The position numbers and the translations under genes were made by a program. From Ruminococcaceae bacterium FB2012 (GTDB lineage Bacteria > Bacillota > Clostridia > Oscillospirales > Ruminococcaceae), in assembly GCA_900104495.1 (NCBI GenBank), contig FMXS01000005.1, positions 1 through 64,000 of the forward strand: 64,000 nucleotides of DNA. The letters run 5' to 3'. This document shows positions 1 through 6,347 of this stretch, in pieces; position 1 is the stretch's first letter; each line of letters begins with the position of its first letter. A model generated the notes under the pieces. The model was not told the origin of the DNA and made no database searches. It saw nothing but the letters and a program-made list of their open reading frames with translations.

Positions 1-114
1 TCTTCAAAGGCAGACAGCAAGTCGGGAAGCAACCCGAAGACCGGTGCTGCCGCAGCAGGGATCGGACTTCTGACAGCGGCGGCAGCAGTCATCGCCGTCA
101 GGAGGAGAAAATAA
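1..114 (+). CDS. 3' end of a cell-surface protein with NPKTG-type tail (partial)
   Basis: Only the last 37 codons are inside the window; the gene begins upstream. The visible part is a Ser/Lys/Asp-rich stretch, then NPKTG, an Ala-rich hydrophobic segment of about 19 residues and a basic RRRK end, followed by TAA at 112-114. This is the layout of a C-terminal cell-wall sorting signal or membrane anchor, and it closely resembles the tail of the GH3 enzyme ending at 22686. The protein's function cannot be told from this fragment. Family knowledge: NPKTG-like pentapeptides in this position are candidate sortase substrates; no sortase gene is in the window. Confidence 0.7.
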   Translation, partial: SSKADSKSGSNPKTGAAAAGIGLLTAAAAVIAVRRRK

Positions 115-210
115 TAAGGAACCTCCCGAAAAGGGCGCATAGCATGCCGTGAACAGCGGCAGCTGAGATCTCAGCGTTTCGTTTAAGACAGACGTTTTTA
201 TAAACAGCAT

Positions 211-245
211 AAAGGGGCCGCTGCGCAGTGCAGCGGCCCCTTTCT
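211..245. terminator. Strong hairpin terminator, probably bidirectional
   Basis: AAAGGGGCCGCTGC pairs with GCAGCGGCCCCTTT around a short loop, with T-rich sequence on the plus side. It would end the surface-protein transcript from the left and also any minus-strand transcript arriving from the gene remnant ending at 262. Confidence 0.75.
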
Positions 246-261
246 TATAAGGATGGATCCG

Positions 262-420
262 TCAGCTGTCCTTTTTGATGTGCTGGGTAATGTTGATGGG
301 GAAGCCCGAGGGTGATACCATAATGTTGAATTTTGAAGAGCCTGTCCGGACAGTGTCCTTGGCGGCTTCGTGTCTTGCCATTCTGGATCCGCGGGCGGTG
401 AGGAACTCAAACGCCTCGTC
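262..420 (-). pseudogene. 3' remnant of an unidentified gene
   Basis: Reading the minus strand, an open frame ends with TGA at 262-264 and gives a protein-like C-terminus of about 50 residues (…FLTARGSRMARHEAAKDTV…, ending QHIKKDS). Its composition looks like coding sequence, but upstream (beyond about 425) the frame runs antisense into the ATPase remnant, so the 5' part is missing. I do not recognise the family. The join with the ATPase remnant, which lacks its own start codon, suggests a rearrangement that truncated both genes. Confidence 0.35.
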
Positions 421-429
421 AGCGAAAGA

Positions 430-1082
430 AAAAAGCTGCCTGTCGGAATTCAGAGCTTTGAAAAACTTATAGAATCCAATGCGATCTATGTTGATAAAAC
501 AGAATATATTTATCGTTTATCTCACGAGATCACTCCTATTTTTTTAAGCCGCCCGAGAAGGTTCGGGAAAAGCCTGCTGCTTTCAACATTACGTGCATAC
601 TGGGAAGGAAAGAAGGAGCTTTTCAAGGGACTTGCTATCGAACAGCTTGAAGCAGATGACCCCGAGGCCTGGAAGTCATATCCGGTATTCTATTTTGATC
701 TGAACGGGCAGGATCATTCAAAGCTGTCTGCTCTTGATGATGCCTTGGCTGCTCACCTTAAGCAGTGGGAACAGGAGTACATCGGCACTGGCTCCAATGA
801 CCCGCTTCCGATCCGTTTCAATAATTTACTGAAAAAGGCACATGAAAAGACCGGTCAGCGCTGTGTCGTTCTGGTCGATGGATAGATTGCAGAGTTGAAA
901 CAGACGGTTTCATCTATCTGTTTGAATTTAAGCGTGATGAGTCCGCAGAGACAGCCTTGAAGCAGATAGACGATAAGAGCTATGCACTGCCTTTCGCTGC
1001 AGACAAGAGAAAGCTGTTCAAGATAGGTGTGTCTTTTGACAGCGAAAAGAGAACGCTCGCTGAATGGAAGGCTGTAGAATGA
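430..1082 (+). pseudogene. AAA-ATPase-like / PD-(D/E)XK nuclease gene with internal deletion
   Basis: The N-terminal half matches the AAA-ATPase-like family that carries a DUF1703-type nuclease domain: KKLPVGIQSFEKL, YVDKTEYIYRL and the P-loop region RPRRFGKSLLL, up to the Walker B strand CVVLVD. Directly after VD the frame shifts. From 886 another frame gives the end of the nuclease domain (TDGFIYLFEFKRD, then IDDKSYALPF) to a stop at 1080-1082. Intact relatives run to about 500 residues or more, so several hundred codons between Walker B and the EFK nuclease motif are missing. The usual ATG before KKLP is also absent (AGA-AAA-AAG). The product would be inactive. Such genes are often abundant, repeated accessory genes in gut Firmicutes and Bacteroidetes. 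Confidence 0.8.
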
Positions 1083-1135
1083 GCCGGGCTCGTTCCGCCG
1101 CGAGTTGACTTGCCACGCCCTTGCCACGAAAACAA

Positions 1136-1165
1136 AAACACCGCGCAAATGCGCGGTTTATGCGT
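1136..1165. terminator. Hairpin downstream of the ATPase remnant
   Basis: ACCGCGCA-AA-TGCGCGGT is a perfect stem closed by a tiny loop, preceded by an A-rich run and followed by TTTATG. It is a plausible but weak rho-independent terminator after the stop at 1082. Confidence 0.45.
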
Positions 1166-1206
1166 GATGACTGACTGTTCAAATCTCTTGATCCGCGCCA
1201 ACAATT

Positions 1207-1252
1207 AAGGCTCTGAAACGACGCAGATACGTTGTTTCAGAGCTTTTGCTTT
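1207..1252. terminator. Long stem-loop terminator
   Basis: CTCTGAAACGACG pairs with CGTTGTTTCAGAG (13 bp with one mismatch) around a six-base loop, followed by CTTTTGCTTTT on the plus strand. It lies 70 bp past the 3' end of the minus-strand gene at 1321 and past the plus-strand ATPase remnant, so it may serve both directions. Confidence 0.65.
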
Positions 1253-1320
1253 TCCTTGAATTTTGATATAGGGTGTTATGGGTCAAAAAAGAGCAGACTC
1301 AGATTCGGGCTTCTGATCTC

Positions 1321-1911
1321 TCACACCGAAGGGTCTTCGGTCACATCAAGGGCGACATCCAGTATATCAAGGAGTAAGGAGCCGCCGTCATCGTCGTCAT
1401 CGTCCTCGTCGTCGTCATCGTCATCCTCTTCATCGGGCTCCGGAGCTTTTTCCGCCTCGGTTTTCGGACTTTCCGCGGGAGCCTCCGCTGCGGCTTCGGG
1501 CGCGGGCTCTTCCGTGCTGTCTCTGCTCTCCGCCGACATTCTCACCAGATCGTCTATAAGGTCGGTCAGGGCAAAGTTGTCAAAAAACGTGTTGGTGGGA
1601 GTTATGCCCAATGTGTCAAAGGCGTCATCCTTGCCTATGATCCAGTCCTCGTCATAGTAGATGACCTTCACGCCGCCGAAAAGGTCCTTGAAATAGACTG
1701 CCTTATCGGTGAAAGCGATGCCGTTCTTGCCCTTGCCGAAAAGGGAAGTGTCGCACATCGAGATGATGTCTTCCTTGACGGAGAGGTTCCTGGTCATCCG
1801 CGCAAGCTGCTTTTCGGGGATGCTGGGTACCGTCAGCACAGGAAAGCTCCGGGATTTCATACAAAGCGGGAATCTCTCCTTGAGAAAGGCTTTTAGCTGT
1901 TTTATGTCCAT
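1321..1911 (-). CDS. Hypothetical protein with poly-Asp C-terminus
   Basis: 196 residues from the ATG at 1909-1911, chosen because AGGAGG lies a few bases upstream; a longer frame exists but lacks such a site. The first 125 residues look globular: a helical start (MDIKQLKAFLKERF), then beta-rich sequence including GKNGIAFTDKAVYFKD, a pattern that recalls bacterial PH-like domains. The rest is a Pro/Glu/Ala linker and an almost pure Asp stretch (about 14 acidic residues), then a hydrophobic end. No signal peptide or membrane segment is visible, so it is probably cytoplasmic. It has its own promoter at 1945-1973. Acidic tails of this kind can bind cations or basic proteins, but no function is assigned. 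Confidence 0.75.
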   Translation of the reverse strand: MDIKQLKAFLKERFPLCMKSRSFPVLTVPSIPEKQLARMTRNLSVKEDIISMCDTSLFGKGKNGIAFTDKAVYFKDLFGGVKVIYYDEDWIIGKDDAFDTLGITPTNTFFDNFALTDLIDDLVRMSAESRDSTEEPAPEAAAEAPAESPKTEAEKAPEPDEEDDDDDDEDDDDDDGGSLLLDILDVALDVTEDPSV

Positions 1912-1944
1912 AATGCTCCTCCTTGTATTATTGTTGTTATCTTT

Positions 1945-1973
1945 ATTATACATCCGTGAACATCCGTTGTCAA
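1945..1973 (-). promoter_or_regulatory. Sigma70-type promoter for the acidic protein
   Basis: On the minus strand TTGACA (1968-1973), a 17 bp spacer and TATAAT (1945-1950), about 35 bp upstream of the start codon. Confidence 0.8.
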
Positions 1974-2049
1974 TGACTGCTTCGGATAATTGGTCTGCTC
2001 TCATAAGGAATATAGCCGCACTAAAGATGTCATTAGCCATAACTTTTTA

Positions 2050-2078
2050 TTGACTGCAACCTCAATCAATGTTATAAT
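2050..2078 (+). promoter_or_regulatory. Sigma70-type promoter for the MaoC-like gene
   Basis: TTGACT (2050-2055), 17 bp, TATAAT (2073-2078), 28 bp ahead of the ATG at 2106. Confidence 0.8.
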
Positions 2079-2105
2079 TAAAGAAAAACTCCGAGGAGGC
2101 CAACG

Positions 2106-2543
2106 ATGTATTTTGAAGAACTGAAGCTCGGCATGACGGCTGATATCCCGCCGGCTGTCATAGACAGGGAAAAGATGCTTGCCTTTGCAAGAGAGTATGA
2201 CGACTGTCCGCTGCACACCGATGAGGAGTACGCCAGGACTACCCACTTCGGAGCTCTGATCGCTCCGGGGTTCATGTCGTTTCTGGCGGTGTGGGCGAAG
2301 TATCTTGAGGTGGACTTTTTCGGCAGCGAGCTGCTTGCGGGGAAATCCGCAAAGGTCGAATGGATGAAGCCCGTTTTTGCGGGAGACACACTGACAGGCA
2401 AAGCGACAGTCACCGATCTTGTCCGGCGGAACGAGAGAAACGGTCTTGTCTCGCTGACCATTGAGGCTTACAATCAGAAGGGCGAGCTTGTTTTGTCGAG
2501 CGTAACGGAGACGGTCGTAAAATGCGGAAGTGCGGATAAGTGA
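2106..2543 (+). CDS. MaoC-like hotdog dehydratase
   Basis: 145 residues, the full length of a single hotdog domain. FAREYDDCPLHTDEEYA followed by FGALIAPGFMS is the MaoC / R-specific enoyl-CoA hydratase signature: D/H residues for catalysis in the DDCPLHTD loop, then the G-A-P-G turn. These enzymes add water to trans-2-enoyl-CoA or act on related acyl thioesters in the cytoplasm. GAGGAGG precedes the ATG, and a promoter and terminator bracket the gene, so it is monocistronic. No fatty-acid or polyhydroxyalkanoate genes lie beside it, so the physiological acyl substrate is unknown. Confidence 0.85.
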   Translation: MYFEELKLGMTADIPPAVIDREKMLAFAREYDDCPLHTDEEYARTTHFGALIAPGFMSFLAVWAKYLEVDFFGSELLAGKSAKVEWMKPVFAGDTLTGKATVTDLVRRNERNGLVSLTIEAYNQKGELVLSSVTETVVKCGSADK

Positions 2544-2563
2544 AACGGGCAAGGAACAGTAAA

Positions 2564-2600
2564 ACAAAAAACGGTCGGAGGCATCCGGCCGTTTTCATTT
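2564..2600 (+). terminator. Rho-independent terminator of the MaoC-like gene
   Basis: AAAACGGTCGG-AGGCAT-CCGGCCGTTTT with flanking A and T runs, 20 bp after the stop codon. Confidence 0.8.
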
Positions 2601-2640
2601 CGGCGATCACACGCTTCGATATATTCTGTTCTTTCCCACT

Positions 2641-2831
2641 TCACTTCATCCTCTTCTCAAACCTGAACATCCCGCCCGGGAACTGTTCCCTGTCGCTGCT
2701 TTCGAGGGGCAGACCCTGCTCCGGGTGTCGGAATACACCTTTTTGTTATCCCTGTATGCGGTGACCTGGCATATATTCGGCTGCCGATCTTCGATAAGCC
2801 CGTGAAGGGCTGTTTCGGCGGCTGTGTTCAT
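2641..2831 (-). pseudogene. Serine-hydrolase-like 5' fragment joined to another 3' end
   Basis: The ATG at 2829-2831 overlaps the stop of the BASS transporter gene (ATGA), so this was its translationally coupled partner. The first 35 codons (ALHGLIEDRQPNICQVT, YRDNKKVYSDT) read like the N-terminus of a class C beta-lactamase-family serine hydrolase; the frame then degenerates. A second frame supplies a plausible C-terminus (LPLESSDREQFPGGMFRFEK) ending in TGA at 2641-2643. The catalytic SxxK and YxN regions are absent. It is a deletion remnant; the family call for the 5' part is moderate and the identity of the 3' part unknown. Confidence 0.5.
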
Positions 2832-3802
2832 AGCTCCTCCTTATCCGGTTTTGTCTGTTCATTTTCACTGTCTCCGAAGCGGCTGAAAATGCTGCCGAGT
2901 ATTGCTCCCGAAATATTGTGCCATACCGAGAATATCGCTCCCGGAACTGTTGCCATTGCAAGGTCGGGGAAGGCGGTGACAGCCAGGCTCGAGGCAAGTC
3001 CGCTGTTCTGCATACCGATCTCCACGGACAGCGCCTTGACCTTTTTGAGTTCGAGCCTCAGCAGCTTTCCGAGACCGAAGCCGCAGAGATAGCCCAGCAG
3101 ATTGTGAAGGATAACTACCGCGAACACCAGTGCGCCGGTGGAGAGTATCTTTTCGGAGTTGTGGGAAACCACGCACATAACGATCAGCGTTATCGCCGTC
3201 ACCGAGACCGCAGGCAGCGCCTTTGCAGCCTGCTTTGCACGCTTGCCAAGCAGCCTGTTGAGGATAAATCCCACGGCTATCGGCACGATCACCACCTTGA
3301 TGATAGACAGGAACATTCCCCATACGTCAACCTTGACGCTGGTGCGCAGCAGCAGATAGGTTATGGCGGGAGTGAGCAGCGGAGCCAGCAGGGTATTCAC
3401 ACTGGTCATACCCACGGAGAGCGCCACATCGCCCTTGGAAAGATAGGTGATGACATTGCTCGCCGTGCCGCCGGGACAGGTCCCCACGAGGATAACTCCC
3501 GCGGTCAGCGCCGGGTCGAGGGAGAAGGCCTTGCTCAGCCCGAAGGCCAGCAGGGGCATAAGAGTGAACTGCGCCGCACAGCCCAGAAGTATATCCTTCG
3601 GGCGGGTGAAGATCAGCGCGAAATCCTTGATGTCAAGGGTAAGCCCCATACCCAGCATGACCACCATGAGCAGATAGTTTATCCAGCCCGTGTCTATCCA
3701 GGTGCCGCTTGCCGGCAGGAACAGTGCCAGCGCCGCCGCCGCGATTATCAGCACCGCCATGTATTTGCTTATCAGTGAGTTTATTTTATCCATTGTCTTC
3801 AT
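2828..3802 (-). CDS. BASS-family (bile acid:sodium symporter-like) transporter
   Basis: About 324 residues with eight to ten hydrophobic segments. Family landmarks are GTCPGGTASNV (about 107-117) and EIGMQNSGLA, the two crossover regions that form the substrate and sodium sites in BASS proteins. Known members import bile acids, pantoate, 2-keto acids or other organic anions with Na+; the substrate here cannot be predicted. The ATG at 3802 is preferred; a GTG six bases upstream is an alternative, and neither has a strong ribosome site. The gene has a good promoter at 3849-3877. A broken serine-hydrolase-like gene overlaps its stop codon, so an original two-gene operon has lost its second member. 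Confidence 0.88.
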   Translation of the reverse strand: MKTMDKINSLISKYMAVLIIAAAALALFLPASGTWIDTGWINYLLMVVMLGMGLTLDIKDFALIFTRPKDILLGCAAQFTLMPLLAFGLSKAFSLDPALTAGVILVGTCPGGTASNVITYLSKGDVALSVGMTSVNTLLAPLLTPAITYLLLRTSVKVDVWGMFLSIIKVVIVPIAVGFILNRLLGKRAKQAAKALPAVSVTAITLIVMCVVSHNSEKILSTGALVFAVVILHNLLGYLCGFGLGKLLRLELKKVKALSVEIGMQNSGLASSLAVTAFPDLAMATVPGAIFSVWHNISGAILGSIFSRFGDSENEQTKPDKEEL

Positions 3803-3848
3803 CTGCACTTTCTGTCTGATGTGTATACCGTAGTATTCCGATATAATG

Positions 3849-3877
3849 ATTATACATTATCCTCAAAGCGTTGTCAA
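3849..3877 (-). promoter_or_regulatory. Promoter for the BASS transporter
   Basis: Minus strand TTGACA (3872-3877), 17 bp, TATAAT (3849-3854), about 47 bp from the start codon. The rest of the 3.8-4.18 kb gap is AT-rich and holds only this and the promoter at 4036. Confidence 0.8.
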
Positions 3878-4035
3878 TGACGCAATCGCAGATGTGCTAA
3901 GACCGCTGTTTGACAGCAATATATCACTTTTGCTGCGGTTAAGATCATTCAATACCATATCAAGTATATTATAAAGTTAACAATTGTTTGTGCTAATTTC
4001 ACAATATTATTTGTGCAATTTCGTTAAAACAACTA

Positions 4036-4064
4036 TTGTAAAGCCGGTATGGTTTTGGTATAAT
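4036..4064 (+). promoter_or_regulatory. Promoter for the orphan small gene
   Basis: TTGTAA (4036-4041), exactly 17 bp, TATAAT (4059-4064). The predicted transcript starts near 4071 and has a leader of about 108 nt. The upstream sequence contains AT-rich TTTGTGC repeats. Confidence 0.7.
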
Positions 4065-4178
4065 GTATAAGGGTAATTATAACTTTATTCATAAAGATCT
4101 GCAATAAAGACGTGCTTTTGCTGACGGCATCAGCGGCTGAAGTTAACATTGTTGATTCAAATTGAGGTGAAAACGAAT

Positions 4179-4298
4179 ATGACTATAAGATCTTATTCTC
4201 TTGATGCTGATGACGGTGCAAAATTAAATATCGACTGTATTAACAGCGTAGAAGAAAACCTTTTTCTGCACGGAGCATACGCTGCACCTTACCATTGA
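4179..4298 (+). CDS. Orphan 39-residue peptide gene
   Basis: ATG at 4179 preceded by TTGAGGTGAAAAC as ribosome site; TGA at 4296-4298. The peptide begins MTIRSYSLDADDGAKLNI, has a single Cys (residue 20) and ends GAYAAPYH. It is acidic in the middle and has no signal peptide or membrane helix. It is the only coding sequence between a clear promoter and a clear terminator, which argues that it is a real monocistronic gene. It could be a small regulatory or secreted peptide, a precursor of a modified peptide whose enzymes lie elsewhere, or a remnant left by deletion like other short genes in this window. No function is assigned. Confidence 0.5.
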   Translation: MTIRSYSLDADDGAKLNIDCINSVEENLFLHGAYAAPYH

Positions 4299-4316
4299 GG
4301 GATAGTATCAAAACAA

Positions 4317-4348
4317 AAAAAGAGGGACCCCATCGGGTCCCTCTTTTT
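4317..4348. terminator. Strong bidirectional terminator
   Basis: AGAGGGACCC-CAT-CGGGTCCCTCT, with A-run before and T-run after, 20 bp after the small gene. In the other direction it lies 230 bp past the primase gene and may end that transcript too. Confidence 0.85.
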
Positions 4349-4575
4349 GTTATGCAGTTCAATAAGCGTTTATATCATATAAAACGGACAGGCAGCAGCG
4401 CTCTTTAGTCGCTGCGAAGAAACTGCATTTCGGAGTTTTACGCAATTTGTCCGCCGGGAGCCCGATGACAGCCGTGACAGGTTTTTCAATGTTCCACACT
4501 CTGATATGCTGTCTGTTTAATTATTCTTTCAGGACCCGGATATAGAATATCCTGTCATTCCTGTCATTGATCGTA

Positions 4576-6024
4576 TCAGGGACGGTCAAGCAGATGACCG
4601 TATTTGGCGGAGGCTTCCTCGTTAAGCTTGAAGGGATAGTATCTTCCTGAGGCGGTGCGGTATACGGCTTCGGAAATGGGGCGGTTGAAATAGGGCTCCA
4701 GTTCAAGCTTGAACTTCTGATGAGAGATGCTGCCGCTGCCTTTGATGTTGTCTTTGTACCAGGCTGAGAATACCTCGTAAGCCTTGCCGGTGGTGAGCTT
4801 CGATGCTGCGGCTTCCTGACCTGTGCATTTATCGGTGCAGTCCACCAAAAAGCTCAGCACCGGAGAGTTTTCCACCCTGTAAATAAGCCTTGCCCGTCTG
4901 ACAGATTCCGGCTGATCAAATTTATAACCATTGGCGATCACCTTGTCAAGATAAGGGATCAGCTTCTGAACGACAGCGTCTCTTTCGGCATAAAGCTTAT
5001 CTATGAAATGCGGGTCTCTCCTGGATGCCGGGATCACATTGCTGCACTCGACAGGCAGCATCCTGTCATACACCCAGGCACCTCTGTCGCCGCCGAAGCG
5101 CGGCAGAGCGTTGGTGCAGAACCACAGCAGTCCTCTGAAAAAATAGGGGAATGTATTTTTGCCCTTGAACTCCATATTCAGCTGGTCGCCGCCGGTGGCT
5201 GCCTTGAATACCTCCAGCTCCTCAACGGATAAAAATGACATCTCGCCCGAACCGCAAAGCCGCTTGTGATACAGATTTGTCTTGCCGAAACGGCTTTCAA
5301 GCTGTTTCAGATTGCAGACGGAGAAATTCTCCTGCCCGAGAAGGCGCTGTGTCAGCAGCAGGAGCTGAGACTTTCCGGTGTCGCCGGGACCGTACATGAT
5401 AAGCGCCTGCTTCATATGCTTTCCCGAAATGCTGCTGATGCAGACAGCCATATACTCAAGGATCAGAGTTTTAACGCCGTCATCGCCGCCGGTGAGGGTA
5501 TCAAGATATTCATCAAAGGTCGGACACTCCGTCTTGGCAGGATCATAATTGCAGCCGATCTGAATCGTGCTCAGCAGCTTGGGAGTATGCGGTATCAGAA
5601 CGTGATCGTATATCATGTATATCCCGTTGCGGAAATTGATGCTTTTCTCATAGCAGTTAAGCTTATCCTCGCTGATGAACCGGTCGTCTGCCTTGATGAT
5701 CTGAAGAGTTTCGTTGACATCGGACATTCTGAGGATAGAACGGTCAAAGCTCTCGATATACCCTTTTATGACCGATCTGAGATATGCATCGTTGACATGG
5801 GTATAGACACCGCTTTTGTAAAGATACACATCGAATTTTTCATCATAGGGGATCTTCAAAAAGAAGTAGGAATTGTTCTCCTTGAAATATTCCGCAAGTG
5901 CCGGACAGCTTACCTTATACCTGTATTTGCGGGCTCTGGTGTCATACTCGCTTGTAATAAACGGGAATTCGGCAAGCCTGGCAGCCATGGGATCGTCAGC
6001 ACCTGTGTTCAAATTGTTTAACAT
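4576..6024 (-). CDS. Orphan phage/plasmid primase-helicase (P4 C-terminal type)
   Basis: 482 residues. The N-terminal half carries the D5_N-like region and the C-terminal half an SF3-type helicase: Walker A GPGDTGKS (212-219), then CGSGEMSFLSVEELEVFKAATGGD, matching the Walker B/sensor region of P4-family primase C-terminal domains, and FCTNALPRF as motif C. Such proteins open origins and prime replication of phages, satellites and plasmids. The N-terminal primase catalytic domain typical of P4 alpha is absent, so this is the helicase part alone. No integrase, repressor, capsid or att-like repeat is beside it. It may be a relic or a captured gene; its proximity to the tubulin-like operon could be chance. 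It is separated from that operon by a terminator at 6252-6280. The 6025-6347 gap holds nothing else I recognise. Confidence 0.8.
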   Translation of the reverse strand: MLNNLNTGADDPMAARLAEFPFITSEYDTRARKYRYKVSCPALAEYFKENNSYFFLKIPYDEKFDVYLYKSGVYTHVNDAYLRSVIKGYIESFDRSILRMSDVNETLQIIKADDRFISEDKLNCYEKSINFRNGIYMIYDHVLIPHTPKLLSTIQIGCNYDPAKTECPTFDEYLDTLTGGDDGVKTLILEYMAVCISSISGKHMKQALIMYGPGDTGKSQLLLLTQRLLGQENFSVCNLKQLESRFGKTNLYHKRLCGSGEMSFLSVEELEVFKAATGGDQLNMEFKGKNTFPYFFRGLLWFCTNALPRFGGDRGAWVYDRMLPVECSNVIPASRRDPHFIDKLYAERDAVVQKLIPYLDKVIANGYKFDQPESVRRARLIYRVENSPVLSFLVDCTDKCTGQEAAASKLTTGKAYEVFSAWYKDNIKGSGSISHQKFKLELEPYFNRPISEAVYRTASGRYYPFKLNEEASAKYGHLLDRP

Positions 6025-6251
6025 TCAGTAAACACCCTTTCTGCGGCCGGACCGCTGTTGATCGGTTTGAAAGAAATTTCTTCTTTCTACCAATAGGCGG
6101 GAAAGCAGGATTTGCTGCATCGAAACGTGCAACCTTGCGGGTGATTTTTTAACTTTGGGATATCACTTTTTAAACATCCAACGCTTGATGTCACAAACAG
6201 TCCCCCCGACACACTCCCGCGGTCGTGCCTGTTGACCCGGGACCGTAAAAC

Positions 6252-6280
6252 AAAGCCGCCCTTCCGGACGGCTTTTTTTG
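6252..6280 (-). terminator. Terminator of the tubulin-like operon
   Basis: On the minus strand AGCCGTCC-GGAA-GGGCGGCT (one G-T pair) followed by TTGTTTTA, 70 bp after the stop at 6348. The plus-strand reading also has a T run (GGCTTTTTTT). Confidence 0.7.
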
Positions 6281-6347
6281 CTCAAAATATTGCGCAGGTT
6301 GAAATAGCGGTAAGATCAGTCATAAACTGTTAAGGCGTAACGACAGA

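Noticed and set aside
1232..1657. Plus-strand frame with a long poly-Ser run
   Set aside because: It is the antisense of the poly-Asp tail of the minus-strand gene, which has its own promoter and AGGAGG site.
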